The notes below the pieces were generated by a model. It was given only the letters and a program-made list of their open reading frames with translations. It was not told where the DNA came from and made no database searches. A stretch of DNA of 64,000 nt, from positions 310,001 through 374,000 of the forward strand of contig JBBELK010000009.1 of assembly GCA_037783545.1 (NCBI GenBank), written 5' to 3'. The position numbers were made by a program, and so were the translations under genes. The DNA comes from Henricia sp. BOLD:AAB3569 (Eukaryota > Echinodermata > Asteroidea > Spinulosida > Echinasteridae). Shown in pieces: positions 20,756-32,520 of this stretch (positions are counted from its first letter, which is position 1; each line of letters opens with the position of its first letter).

Positions 20756-21448
20756 ATGGAAATCTACATGCAACTGGGTGTTGGTTTTATTTTTGAGGCC
20801 TGGAGGAAAAGACAAGAAAAATATGTAGGCAATTACATGTATGGAGGGTGATGAGCGACTAATGAATGACTGACTTGCTCATGAATATTGAAATTTGCAT
20901 TAACTTAAAGGTGCATTCTGCCCAAGATTGGGTGAATTGTGGCTATATTTGTAAGGGACAAAAACGCACCATGTTTCCCCAATTTGTTTATGCGAACGCA
21001 TATATGTGGTGGTGTGTTCAACAGGCCTGCTGTCGATCATGTCCGCTCTCGATAAATTAGTTTACAAAACTGTGGTGGTTTTTTGACGATATCCTCGGAA
21101 ATATGCGGCCTAGAAGCGCGGGAGTTTCAGATTCGTAATGAGAAAAATATGACGGATGTTATGATCTAAAAATCTAGGGACCCATGAGGTAAGCCCGGCA
21201 AAAGTATGGGAGAAATAAATGTAATCTGGTCACGCTCCTTTAAGTACCGTAATGTTTAAGTGAGAGGGTCTCAGAAAGGTGTTATTCCCCAACAACCTCC
21301 CCTCCCCCTCATCTTCCAGGGTAGTCACAGCCATCCTAGACCAAAGTCACTTTGCATTTGTCAACTATCATCAACCCCCAGGGTATGATTATAAGACACA
21401 TTCCACATGCAGTTTAAATAGGTCACTCACCTGCTACTAAAGAGATAA

Positions 21449-21894
21449 GGGTCTTTCTATAAATTAGGGGTCCAAAAGTGTGACATTTGGTGTCCTCCGT
21501 TACACCTGATATGTGTTATTTTTCGTACAAAAATCATTAAAATGGCTTTTAAACCATTTTGTATGAATTGTACTTTATGTACACACTCTTTGAGATGGAA
21601 ATTATTTAAAGAATGTGTCCTGAATTTACAAAAACAAGATGTAAAATGTAACGGGGGACACCAAAGCTGGACCCCTAATGTTATTTATTTTTATTTATTC
21701 ACCACATCCAACAGCGGAGGGACCGCCAATTACAGGAATGGGAGCAAGTGTGGTTGAGTGCCTTGCTCAAAGGCACAGGTGCCACAACCCGTCGAGGCCC
21801 GGAATCGAACCTACATTCTAGTACTAGCACAGGAACTTAAGTTCGACGCACTAGACCGCTCGGCCATAACACCCCACAATTTATAGAAAGACCC
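21449..21894. mobile_element. MITE with TIR GGGTCTTTCTATAAATTAGG, split by a SINE
   Basis: Left end GGGTCTTTCTATAAATTAGG, right end TTTATAGAAAGACCC. The inner words GGGGTCCAAAAGTGTGACAT are shared with the MITE at 28264-28704. A minus-strand SINE sits in the right arm at about 21681-21880. Confidence 0.8.
21681..21880 (-). mobile_element. tRNA-derived SINE inserted in a MITE
   Basis: Reading the minus strand: GGTGTTATGGCCGAGCGGTC (class II tRNA-like A box), then GGTTCGATTCCGGGCC (B box), CTTTGAGCAAGGCACTCAAC, and the AT-rich tail AATAAATAAAAATAAATAA. The insertion interrupts the MITE right arm. The tRNA head is well preserved. Confidence 0.82.
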
Positions 21895-22330
21895 ATAAAA
21901 GGAGTTCGTTTGATGATTATGACCCGACCATAAGAAGTGTTTCTCTGAGGTGGATAGATTCTTGATGCAGGGGTCGAAATTAACCTGAATTTCATGCTGG
22001 TCAGAAGGACCAATAGATTAGAGAACTCTACTGGTCCTGCTGAAAATTTGGTGGTCCACTGGTGCTTTTCAAGAAGTTATGAAAGGGTGAACAAAATTGG
22101 CACACATGGTTTAAAGGCCCATTTTATAATTTGCAGATGAAATTTAGATGCAGTAATACCTCACAAAACCTTAAAAATCCATGCATGGTTTTTGTGTTGA
22201 ATAAATGGTAAAAACATTTTTGCAAACTATTTTTTAAATGCACCTTCAGTTGGCAATTTCTCCCACAATAGTATCATTTTACACAGGAAAAAATCATGTG
22301 GTGTTTGTTACTACTGCTATCAACACTTTT

Positions 22331-22879
22331 CGGCCCACTTCAAACATCGTGCTTATGCTGTGTCGAATTAAATTAAACTTTTTTTTTATTCGACACGGCA
22401 CAAGCACGACGTTTGAAGCCATTTGGTTCGGCAAATTGATTTCGGCACGGCAGAAGAATTTAGCTCGACAGGGTCTGCCGTGCTAACTAAATTTAGTGCG
22501 ACAGTAGCACGGCGCTGTTTCAAATGTCGTGCTTCTGCCGTGTCTAATTAATTTCAGTTTGAAGTTGGGCCGCAATTGTGTTCACAATTAGGAATGCGCA
22601 TGCTCACAGCGCATATGTGAGCAAAGAAAGAAATAACCAACAAACAAGCGCATCAAAATAATAAATATGGCGATTACAATGGACATAATAGAAAACGTAC
22701 GAGCATAACGTCCATGACGTGCACAATACTCATCCGCCATGTTGGATGTATTTAAGTTCGACTGGGAGTTTGGAATTAAGTTCGACGTTTGAAACCACTG
22801 CCGTGCTTGCGCCGTGCTACCGTCGCGCTAAATTTAATTTTATTCTTCACAGCACAAGCGCGACGTTTGAAGCGGGCCT
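22331..22879. mobile_element. MITE with TIR GGCCC..TTCAAACGTCGTGC, copy 2
   Basis: Left end CGGCCCACTTCAAACATCGT, right end GCGACGTTTGAAGCGGGCC. It has internal copies of the end (near 22385 and 22525) and shares long blocks with 5021-5493. Confidence 0.78.
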
Positions 22880-22918
22880 GAGTCTGAGGTTTTTCTTGTC
22901 AACTAAAATTTGGGGTCA

Positions 22919-23250
22919 CTATACACTAATCCGAGAGCTGAAGTCCTCTTCTCTGTGCCCCGCCACAACTGGGGGCCATCCAGTGCCATAAACTGTGGGT
23001 CATCCAGTGCCATAAACTGTGGGTTTTGTGTTGATGATAAGCTGTTACATTATGTTGTCACTTTGAACAATTTTGCGCGTTTATTGTAAGCTTGCAAAAC
23101 CTGTGTACGCGAAGGGGAAGCGTTGTGAGCTGTTCGATTTAACAACAACACAGAATGCTAATTTCATGGCAGTGGATGGCCCCAGTAATGGCGGACGTGC
23201 AGGGAAGGAGTCCTTAGCAACCGGATTCTTCTATACAAGTTATTTACAGG
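22919..23250. mobile_element. Inverted-repeat element, ATCCGG/CCGGAT ends
   Basis: Starts TATACACTAATCCG and ends AACCGGATTCTTCTATA. The subterminal pair is GGGGGCCATCCAGTGCC and GGCAGTGGATGGCCCC. Related ends occur at 8855, 26281 and 27174. A small direct repeat (GGTCATCCAGTGCCATAAAC or similar) is doubled near 22975-23025. Confidence 0.7.
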
Positions 23251-23528
23251 ATTCATCACCAATGTGGCTGATGTCTATTCCAGTTCCCAGACCAAAATAT
23301 TCCAACTATTTGAAATGATCTTTAGGCTCAGTTTTAATCAAAACGGGAGGAATTCCTCCCAATACCCGAAAGTTGCACGAATGTACCATTCTTGGCAACC
23401 GGGCGTTATCTCGTCAGGTATGATCTGTTACATGTAGGTGTTTCAAGGATTAAGAGCAGCACCATCTTTTAAGAATGATAAAAGTTTGATTTGTCAAAGT
23501 TTACTGCTAATTTTCTTACGATGTTTAA

Positions 23529-23619
23529 AGGCACAGGCTCGTCCGCAATGCACTCGCGCCTGCGTAATTTGTGGCGCGAATTTGGCGTGCGCGCGCGCAT
23601 TGCTGACGAGCCTGTGTCT
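23529..23619. mobile_element. TTAA-flanked 91-bp hairpin MITE, TIR AGGCACAGGCTCGTC
   Basis: Flanked by TTAA at 23525-23528 and 23620-23623. The ends AGGCACAGGCTCGTC and GACGAGCCTGTGTCT are inverted with one mismatch. A GC-rich core joins them. Close relative at 48967-49049. Confidence 0.88.
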
Positions 23620-23771
23620 TTAAAATGATGTCCAGTATCCATGATTGTGACCGTGTAAATATGTACAACAGCAACTGTACATATTGAAAAGGGTGCTTGT
23701 TATTTTTTTAAATCAATTTTTCTGTCCGCAAAACAGAACACAAACGCAATGCATGCACAACATATACATAG

Positions 23772-23976
23772 CAGAGATTACAACATCTACGATTTAGGCA
23801 TTGTTTGCACAATTGTTTCAGCCAATGGCGATCAGTATTGTGACATAATTCTATAATGCATAGCTTCAAATGTGGGGTTTAAATAGGGCTTTGGGTGTAA
23901 GTTATAAAATTGTGTGTCCAAAGTGGGTGACCGGTGGCAAACTACGCTTTTTCAAATTGCAATGTTGACATCTCTG
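23772..23976. mobile_element. 205-bp MITE, TIR CAGAGATGYCA, 6-bp TSD ACATAG
   Basis: Ends CAGAGATTACA and TGACATCTCTG, flanked on both sides by ACATAG (23766-23771 and 23977-23982). It is the reverse complement of the element at 60563-60765, which has a different 6-bp duplication (TAGTTG). Confidence 0.85.
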
Positions 23977-24599
23977 ACATAGCAGAAGACAAAAATTACA
24001 TTTGCAAAAGCACTTTAATGTACTGTAAATTAACAAGGAATACACACATACAATGCATTAAACGCACACTAATGGGAATATATACATTATAACATCTGTG
24101 GCCCCTGTAATTTTATGTAAATCTTGTGTTATAAATAGCTTGTTTCAGCCCTGGGAGAGAATATACACAGCAAACAGTTAACTTCCGAATAAATATTGAC
24201 ATGCACTGCTCGGATTTTAAGGAAACATGCTTTTGAAAAGGTATATTTTTGTACGTTGAACCAGCCACACATACAGCAAGCTATGTGCCAAATATTTGAA
24301 TATTCAAAAAAAAATTTTTCGAATTTGAATATTCGAACAAAAATGGGAGATGAGAAGTTTTATAATAATTTGTTTTTGAACAGAACCATATTTACAGTAA
24401 CTGTAATGGTTGGGTATCCGGATACTCTCAAATTCAAAGCACACATCACCCAGTGTGAGTATCAGTGTTTTCATTTTGTTTTCAGCAGAAAAACTGACAT
24501 CTACAAATGTAGGAAGGAGAGAAATAAGCAATTGAGAGTCACATAATCATGTCAAAGAGTGGTATTGGGGCCTTTTCTTTTGGGAACAAATACACGATC

Positions 24600-24690
24600 G
24601 AATATTCGAATATTCGAATATTCGAATAATTTAAAAATTGAATATTCGAATAATTTAAAAATCGAATATTCGAATACTAAATTATTCAAA
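24600..24690. repeat. GAATATTC palindrome cluster
   Basis: Repeated GAATATTC units, three in a row near 24600-24625 and more near 24640 and 24662. More occur near 24297-24335. Read as low-complexity or a decayed satellite. Confidence 0.7.
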
Positions 24691-24711
24691 TTGACTCAGG
24701 CTTAACATTAC

Positions 24712-24900
24712 ATCGCCCAAATGCCACTTCGGTTTTGGGGCGAAATTACTGCAAACCCTTTTTTGACTGTTTTCTCAAAGGTTAGACGAAGTACGGAGCT
24801 GGTTTTTGCTCAGGTTGGTTTAATCATGCATATCTTCAATCACACAGGGGGATAAAACTATTTGTAACAGTTTACCAATCATGTATACTATCTTTAAAAG
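24712..24900 (+). repeat. Dispersed repeat, copy 3 of the 11470 family (partial)
   Basis: Contains CATCGCCCAAATGCCACTTC, GGGGCGAAATTACTGCAAAC and TTTAATCATGCATATCTTCA in the order seen at 20090-20300, with the middle palindrome deleted. Confidence 0.65.
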
Positions 24901-24904
24901 TCAA

Positions 24905-26270
24905 CTTAGTGAGATAAACTATGGCATATACATGTATCTTTAAAACGGCAACATTTAACCTAGCTAAAAGCTCATCTGCATATCTTGACGTCTTCATGTC
25001 TAGCAAGGGTGTCCGTGAAGACTGCTATGGTACAAAGAGCAGTCGACACATAACATTCTCCCAGTGTCTATATAACATGATTTCTATGGTACATACATAG
25101 AACCCTTCATGAGTGACATTTGACCAAATGACAACTAATTACTAATAAATCACTTCATGGTGTTGCATGTACATGTACTGTTACTTGTACTTTTATGTTA
25201 TTTTGAGGCTTGAGGGCAATCAAACCTGGGCTGCATTCCAAACACGCGAACATTGCAAACGTTTGCATCGTTCGCCAACAACTGGTACTCAGCTTTCCAT
25301 AGACAAGTGCACAAAAGTAATGTAACCAGTTGCGAACGTTGGCAACGTTTGCGTAAGTGGAACGCAGCCCAGGTTTAATTTGGAAAATGATGTTCAAATT
25401 TTGTACAGATTTTCAGTCACGCATGTGCACCTCGCGATGTGCATTAGTTTGTGAATTTTGAAGTGGGTTCTAAGTTTTGTCTGCAAATCAGACAATTTTT
25501 GGCCAATGGTAAATACATGTAAAGCATTATTTACACAATAACTCTCTTTCGTCAACTCATGTGCACTCATTTTATACATAATACAATGTCATGCCATTTA
25601 ATTTTGTTCCCAAAGATGTTTTTTTTTTTCACTTTTCCTCGAGCTTAAAATGGTGAGCACTTTAAGTCGGTCTCAATTGGGCTACTGCAAAAGAACTGCA
25701 ATACATGTAAAACTGTAAAAACAGTGTAATACATGTAAAAAGTAAGACGACGGTGGACCACCCTCGTAAGTTGAGCACTAGTTTTAAAATTTTGAGCACT
25801 ATTTTTTAATTTTGCATTTTGTACTCTAGTTTTACAGTTTATTACGTGCAATACATTTACTTGGTTTTGTGGCATTGTCCATTTTCGTAGAAAGAGCAAA
25901 ATATTATGGTTTGACAATTTACTGGGTATTTTGAATATCTAAAGAACTTTTCACCAAAGAACCTGGCATACTTTTCCCCCTACTGTGGCCCTAAATCAAT
26001 TCAATTCAATACAATTCAAAAAGGAGAAACCGCAGTTTCCCTCAAGACCTACTTTCTCAGAATGTTCCCATCCAGCCACTTTGGAGAGACAGCAACGATG
26101 ACTCAACAATTTTGCTAAAGTAACTTGGCAACCAAGCTTATGTAGTCAATTAATGTTGTACAATTTTTCTCTTTTTCCAAAGGTCAATGGCTTATGCCAA
26201 TCTCATTGCCATGTAATTAGTCCCTTCAAAAAACATACCATTAGAAAAGCTATAGGCCTTTTCCATTACC
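24905..26270. other. No supported gene apart from the MITE at 25222-25376
   Basis: AT-rich. ORFs of 60-90 codons on the minus strand show no family signature. ACATGTA-rich words near 25165 and 25700-25735. Confidence 0.6.
25222..25376. mobile_element. Palindromic MITE, TIR AAACCTGGGCTGC
   Basis: 155 bp. Ends AAACCTGGGCTGCATTCC and AACGCAGCCCAGGTTT. Inner words AACGTTTGC and GCGAAC are also inverted. No ORF. Confidence 0.82.
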
Positions 26271-26280
26271 ATGGAAACCG

Positions 26281-26785
26281 TCCCTGTATGTCCGCCATAG
26301 CTGGGATGCGGTTAGTACGTGAATTACATGCGTTATTTTATGATGCTCATTGTGTCGTCACTTCGAACAATTTGTGCATTTGTTGTAATGGTGAATTTAC
26401 ACGTAGTCTTTCACGCACGCGTAATTGCGACGCACGTCGCTTTAAGACAAAGCGATGTGGAGGGAATTTTGGGTGAAACGATGCGCTGGAAATCACTTAA
26501 TTATGAAAACACTTTCCGTCCAATATATTCAAGCTAATTCTGTGGCTTTCGGTGCATTGTCAAATTCCCTCCACAGAATTAGCTTGGACAGAAAGTGTTT
26601 TTAAAATTCAGTGATTTTAAGTGCATCACTTCATTCAAAATTCCTTCACATTGCTTGGCAATCACGCAAAGCAGGCTCAGCGTGAATATGTGTGCGAAGC
26701 GCGTTGCGCGCATCATGGATGCGCGGTGTTCGATTTAACAACATAAAATGCAGCAATGGCGGATGTGTACAGGGAAGGCGTCCTG
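26281..26785. mobile_element. Foldback element with subterminal TGTCCGCCAT ends
   Basis: About 505 bp with inverted ends (CCCTGTATGTCCGCCATAGC and ATGGCGGATGTGTACAGGG). A long inner inverted pair is CAAGCTAATTCTGTGG near 26530 and CCACAGAATTAGCTTGG near 26570. The relative at 34536 shares both features. Confidence 0.8.
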
Positions 26786-26847
26786 GGAAAAATCTATATA
26801 CCCAAGAGGTATTTTGAAAGCAAAATATCAGATCTTTTGGTATATTA

Positions 26848-27038
26848 ACAGGCGTGGATCCAGAGGGCGGAGTTTTGGGGGTCAAAACCCCTCCCTGATC
26901 CGACACTAAACAATATAATGTAATGCATTTTGTGTGTGTCCGCCTGTCGGAAACAAGCTGACATAAAAATCTGACGGGCAAAACCCCTCCCTGGTGGCAA
27001 AACCCCCTCCTGGAAAAATTCCTGGATCCGCCCCTGAT
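26848..27038. mobile_element. hAT-like MITE, ends CAGG(G)GCGGATCC
   Basis: Left end CAGGCGTGGATCCAGAG, right end TCCTGGATCCGCCCCTG. Flanked by ATTAA on both sides (at least 5 bp of possible target duplication). The inner words GGTTTTGCC/GGTCAAAACCCC are G-rich on one strand. The apparent 134-codon minus ORF reads across it and is not supported. Confidence 0.65.
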
Positions 27039-27173
27039 TAAGTATAACAAAATTCAAAAAAAAAGATTTAAAAAGTGTTCAAAGTCACCTCGTTCTACAT
27101 TTAAATTATTTTTGCTCACGTCATGTCCACTGTAATTTATATGTATTGCAGTACCCAATTTTGACTCCGTTAT

Positions 27174-27440
27174 AGACCAATCCGGTAACTAAGGTCTCCT
27201 TCCCTGTATATCCACCATAGCTGGGGGCTTCCAGTGCACGGACTGTGCGTTTTGTGTTGATGTTAGAATGAAAAACGCTCATACATTACATTCACGTGAC
27301 GCACTGCCCCCTTCACATGCACGCAACACGCTCCCTTCGCGTACACAACCCGCGCTCCCTTTGCATACACAACCCTACAAAGACGTGCAACTTGTTCGAA
27401 GTAAACAAATGCAACTTCAGCAACAGCAAAAAACATACAG
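27174..27440. repeat. Partial ATCCGG element
   Basis: Begins TAGACCAATCCGGTAACTAA and CCACCATAGCTGGGGGC, the left end of the 22919 family. It continues through GC-richer words (CACGCTCCCTTCGCGTACAC and a repeated CAACCC..GCTCCC). The right end is not found. Confidence 0.55.
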
Positions 27441-27737
27441 TTCATTCATGTACATGTATAGCGGCTCTCTTTGCAACCAGCATAAGCAATACATTATGTA
27501 TGTTTCAGATAATTTTATTGATAAGACATGTATGTAGAAAATTACATTATTAATGATTGGGTAGCATACAATATTCATAGATAAAAACCTAAAGAGCCAT
27601 ATCCTATCTGCAGTGTGAAATCAACCTTGAGAGACAGCTGCGTGCACTTAAAGAGGATATATAATGAGTAATGAACATTTGCAAGATAAAACTTTTTTTT
27701 TTTTTAAATAAATTCCTGGAATAAGGGCAAAACATAT

Positions 27738-28174
27738 GGGTCTGTCCACAGTAATGGGGTACATTTGAAAAATAAGTCAATAATTCCTTTCAGATGTCTT
27801 TAGTTTATCTCAGAATTAAAGAAATGTTCTTGTTTTGCTCTCAGGAGATAACTTTTACCCAAAAAGGTAAGAAATTCCTGCCACAACATACATTTTTAAA
27901 AAGCTTGTATACAAATTTTCCTATTACGCATGTAACGTGGACAGACCATTTTGTGACATTTTTTTTCTGTCTTTGTTACATGCGTAATAGGAAAATTTGT
28001 GCAAGGGGTTTTCAGAAATGTATGTTGTACGACTATTTTTCTTACTCCTTGGTGAAAAAGTTATTTCTTCAGTTTAGCTTGATAATTTAAAGATAAAATT
28101 AAGACATTTAAAGTGAACTGGGACCTAAGATCTTGAATGTTACAGAAATGCACCCCATTACTGTGGACAGACCC
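27738..28174. mobile_element. MITE with TIR GGGTCTGTCCACAGTAATGG
   Basis: 437 bp. Ends GGGTCTGTCCACAGTAATGG and CCATTACTGTGGACAGACCC, a long perfect inverted repeat flanked by ATAT/AT. An inner pair (CCTATTACGCATGTAAC and GTTACATGCGTAATAGG) makes it a nested foldback. Confidence 0.9.
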
Positions 28175-28263
28175 ATATCTAAAGAAGAATGTTTGTATAC
28201 TAGCCTTCAGAAATTTCAGTTACCTAGATGCATCAATACTTCAGAAAACCTTCAAAATCCATG

Positions 28264-28704
28264 TGGGTCATTCCCAAAATTAGGGGTCCAAAAGTGTGAC
28301 ATGCTTTTTAAGTGTTTTTAGTGATTGAAAGAGGTTTCCCAGTAGATAATAATTATTTTTATTTCAACAAATGCCACTTAAATTTAAAGTTTGTGTGTAA
28401 ATATGGCACCAAGGTTAATGCAAACTCATTCTACAGCCAATTTTCATTGGCGTAGGTAACCCAGGACACCAAACTCCTATTCAATAACATGGAACAAATT
28501 ATAAGCTTTTATGGTCTTTTGTTTTAAATATTTTTTAGGAATCGGAGAACAAAATATTGAAGAAAATGATGCTGCCCCCTATGATCACAGGCCACAGTCC
28601 ATTACTGAGAATTTGTGATCAGGAGGGGTGATTTTTGAAGCAGAGAGTGTCGTACGTAACTGGGACACCAACAATTTTGGACCCCTAATTTTGGGAATGA
28701 CCCA
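28264..28704. mobile_element. MITE with TIR TGGGTCATTCCCAAAATTAG
   Basis: 441 bp. Ends TGGGTCATTCCCAAAATTAG and CTAATTTTGGGAATGACCCA. The sequence split by it is uninterrupted near 22150-22200 (AATCCATGCATGGTTTT), which gives an empty-site comparison. Confidence 0.9.
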
Positions 28705-28924
28705 TGTATGGTTTTTGAATTAAGTTAATGACAAAACAATTTGTAAAACCACCACCATGGTTAATTTCTCACAAACAAATCATCATGGAAGAAATAAACT
28801 TAATTGTTTGTTATCGTTGGTCGACTCATCATGAAGTAAAAGTTTGGGTCATTGCAGATTATATAGTTGAAATTTAAAGGCTTGTTTGGATTGATCTTTT
28901 GGGGGCCGTGGGTGATGGTACTTT

Positions 28925-29750
28925 AACTCGTGAGTAACTCGCACCATGAAACTCGTGCAACTCTTAGCAAACTCGTGTATAACTCGTAGGCCACTCGTAT
29001 TATATTATATATTATTTATTAAAAAAACTCCAATGTCTCGCAGCCTTGCGGCTGAATTGCACATGGTTACAATATTTACAACTGCACAATTTACACAAAA
29101 AATCACTCGAAAACATACATGTACTATGCAGATTATACTGCAAAAAAACAAAACAACAACTACAACAACAAAATAACACTTTCTAGAACCCTCTCAATCC
29201 TCCCGGAAGCAAGACAAGAAAATACGAGAATTTTCTTGAATCCTTCCATCCCACTCCCAAAAAAAACCAAAAAAAAACATTCTAGACCCTAAAAATTACC
29301 CTTTGCAATGTGGTTTGGTTTGGCAAGTCTTACTAAGAATTTAATAGATTAATGTAGTATGGTATGGGACTATTTTTAAAACAGCTCATAGCAAACTATC
29401 ACACAGGTTTGAATAGAGTTTGATACGAGTTGTACGAGTGGTCTAAGAGTTATAAGACTTCATGCACGAGTTGCAAGAGTCGGTGAAAATCCAGATGGTT
29501 TGGTGCTAAATCCCACGCAAAATGCCGAAGTCGGGTAACTCGTACCAAACTAAATCCACACTCGTAACCGACTCGCAATAAGCTTGGAAAGCTCGTAGTG
29601 AACTCGTGACTTACTTGGGAAACTCGATCCTGCCAAATTCGTACTAACTCGTAGTTAACTCGCAAAACTCGTAGTACACTCAGGACAACTCGTACCATGC
29701 TCGTATCAAATTTGTAACTGTCTCGTACCTAAGTCATAGTAAGCTCGCAG
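28925..29750. repeat. Degenerate AACTCGTR repeat field
   Basis: Many copies of AACTCGT or close variants every 10-15 bp at 28925-29010 and 29530-29750, with inverted ACGAGT copies at 29410-29480. The centre (29020-29400) lacks them. Probably a decayed minisatellite. The minus-strand ORF here is made of the repeats. Confidence 0.7.
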
Positions 29751-29862
29751 TATATAGACATTGTTACTCCAAGGGTTTTACCAAGAGTTTCCCAAATTCG
29801 CCAATTCTATAAACTCACGCCCGAGATATTTCCGTGTGTGAGAGGGCCTTTATACTTAAAGG

Positions 29863-30408
29863 CCCTGTAGATGATCTGTTTTTGAGCGATTCTGCAAATA
29901 AAACCATTATAAATCAAAAGAAAGACATCAACAAACTCATCCGAAGAAATTTCAGCTTTGTCAAAGGTACCACGTTTAAACAAATATGAAAATCCATATG
30001 CGTTTTCCTGGTCTTGGCGGGGTGTTTCAAATATTCGTTCTCAGTTGATCGGGGAACTATGTGGCTTGCATCATGCACTCTGTGGCTTGCATCATGCACT
30101 CTGTGGCGCACATCATATACTGCGTGTGCGCGCGATCCATAAAAATGCATTGCGTTGGAACACGCACACGGAGTACACAGCGCCCATGCATTTTGGACCG
30201 TGTAGATGCGAACCAAAAATAAGTAAATCGTTTGCAAACGATCTAAATAATTTCATCTTTACGGATTATTTTCTGGTAAAATTATATCATTTTGAGCGAA
30301 AACTTTTCATTGGATAGTTGCTATTAATTCAATCTTTACTTTCAGAACTTTCCCCTGTAAACTCGTCGATTACTTTTTGGGGTTATTGCAAATGATACAC
30401 TGGGCCTT
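29863..30408. mobile_element. Inverted-end element, AGGCCC termini
   Basis: Starts after TTAA with AGGCCCTGTAGATGATC and ends GATACACTGGGCCT before TTATA. Contains a short tandem of CTTGCATCATGCACTCTGTGG (30064-30110). The ORFs on both strands seem incidental. Confidence 0.5.
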
Positions 30409-30590
30409 TATATGCAATGGGTTATATTGCAATCCAACCCTGTTTTCCTGCACTAAGCCGAATTTTAAACTAAACAGTCCTTTTTTACTGCAGATTTTTC
30501 CCAAGGCAATAGGCAATGTTTCTTAAGCCGCTGTGAGTGGCGCACTGTAGCACAGAAGTTAATATTCTAGAATTGTTTCAACTTTTTGAA

Positions 30591-30990
30591 ATGGGTTTGT
30601 CCATGAAGTTGGGTCACGTTTTGTGACATATCATATCTCAAAAACTGTGTCTCATTCTAGCCCAGCTACTTCAGTCAATATTTCATTTCAGAAAGAAAAG
30701 CATATCCCACTACAGTAAAAGTACTTGCATTATGGTGTACCAAACCACAGACTCAGTCAAATGTCTTGATAGTGTTAAACATATGTGGTGTCCACATAGC
30801 GTCGGTAAAACAAGAATCTCATATTCAGTGAGAGATTGCCCAAAGAAAACATGAATAAATATAGCCGGGCACTATACCATATTCGTTGCAACAACAATTT
30901 GAAGTTGTAAATACATATTTAGTATATAATTAACACAGACTATACCGATGCTACGTGGACACCGTGACCCAACTTCATGGACAAACCCAT
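30591..30990. mobile_element. 400-bp MITE, TIR ATGGGTTTGTCCATGAAGTT
   Basis: Ends ATGGGTTTGTCCATGAAGTT and AACTTCATGGACAAACCCAT, perfectly inverted, extending inward to GGGTCACG/CGTGACCC. No ORF of note. Confidence 0.92.
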
Positions 30991-31019
30991 ATACATGTAC
31001 TGCACTACACTCTTCAGCC

Positions 31020-31550
31020 AATATGTTGTTAGTCCTCCAAAGTACTTATCAATTCTTCATACTGTACATGTATTATTATTTTGCCTTCTAAATGAAAAAA
31101 AAATCCAATGTTATAAAATCCAAAGGTCAGCTGCATATCCGCCCACTTAATTGACTTTGAGTGATCGTTAATTTGACGCACTATGCATTAATGAAAATAT
31201 TACAGAATCAAATGAAATGTCAAATTAATTTTTCAGGAAATTTGGTGCTCTCTTTTCTCACTATTTCTCACAGGCAGGAGATCCAGTGAATTAATGTGAA
31301 CGCCCACGTAAGGGTTACTGTTACAGCTAGCATATTGAACATACACGCTTTGAGAACGTGTAATGACATATGGCCGGTGGTGTCATTTGCTTTTGGAGTG
31401 GGCCGTAATGACAGTCCGCCCACACCTGCGGACTGATCGTTTTTCACGTGGGTCTTGTCACAATATGGTCGCAATCAAAATTGGGATACAAATTTTGTAG
31501 GTAGCGTGGGATAATCAATTGTTTAATTTAGTACTAGTACAAGAACACAT
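31020..31550. other. No supported gene
   Basis: AT-rich unique sequence; only a 68-codon minus ORF without a domain. Confidence 0.6.
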
Positions 31551-31554
31551 GTAC

Positions 31555-31680
31555 TGCCATGGGCAGGCAATTTTGAAGAGTCCTTGGTTTCAGTACCAGA
31601 AAAATAAAGGAGAATCTTACTCATGAAACAAAACACATTGTAGCCAAGGACCTGGGTTCGAATCCCAGTCAGGGCACTGC
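31555..31680 (+). mobile_element. SINE fragments (tail plus tRNA-like B box)
   Basis: The tail AGTCCTTGGTTTCAGTACCAG at 31580-31600 is shared with the SINEs at 8341 and 15388. It is followed by CTGGGTTCGAATCCCAGTC, a perfect B box in a good T-stem, near 31650. The A box is weak. Confidence 0.6.
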
Positions 31681-31684
31681 AATT

Positions 31685-32420
31685 TTCACATGTTTCTAAA
31701 TTCATCTTTCAATTCTCAATAAAATGCCAGCTTCGTGCCTTGTTGGTGGTAACACTTGCAACTCTGTGGAAAATCCGCGGTTTCGTGCGTGCATGCAAAC
31801 GTGTAGGTGCACGACCACAGTCAGTGAAGCAGCTCTGTGTGTCTCCTCGCTATGACATCACACACATAGCTCAAGTTGATTGACGTGACCTTTCGTTTTC
31901 AGTTTCACGCGAAAAGAGACTCAGATAAAATTCTGAATAAAATGTTCTTAGTACATAAAGGACCATACAAAGAAAGGAATACTGTTAAAAACCATGAAAG
32001 TGAAGGGAGATTTCCACCCAGCTTTTAAAAAAAACAAAGAAATGGTCCATATATAAATAGTTTTTTGGCGTATCCGCGAGAGCATCTGACTGCTGTTTCA
32101 TCTCACTGTAGCAAAGTGCAGTGAGATGTTTTGTTATGACAGAAAGATAGCACTATATGCTTTTATTTTGGGTTGTGACGCACAACTCAAGATGCTCCAG
32201 ATTCCTTGAAAAGTTGCATAGCACTTTGAGGCCATACTTGCCAGTGGGGGCAAGGGGAGGGGGCATTTCACTGTGGTATCTCGAAACTAAAGATATTTTT
32301 CTGGCAAAATGTAATGTACGCTCGAGCAATTCCGTCCAACATTTGAGGAATCGATTCCATTTTTAAAACAAAAGTTGGCGCAAAAATTAGATGTTACTTG
32401 CGTCACCATGCAACACCAGG
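31685..32420. other. No supported gene
   Basis: A short inverted pair (ACTGTAGCAAAGTGCAGTGAG near 32104) and nothing else recognised. Confidence 0.55.
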
Positions 32421-32424
32421 AGAA

Positions 32425-32520
32425 AAATTGGGTCCATATGGGAAACCTGAGGGAGTATACCACCGAGCATCTGCTCGGTGAGTCAGAGGTCTCGGGTTCG
32501 GAACCCAATAAGGCTCTTAC
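32425..32520 (+). repeat. tRNA-like fragment
   Basis: GGGAAACCTGAGGGAGTATA and CATCTGC match the array unit at 5516-5815, but in this copy a proper B box (CGGGTTCGGAACCC) is present near 32495. Confidence 0.6.

Noticed and set aside
24590-24680. Heat-shock element array (GAATATTC repeats)
   Set aside because: GAATATTC alone has two 5-bp units, but the next copy is out of the 5-bp phase needed for a trimer site; looks like simple repeat.
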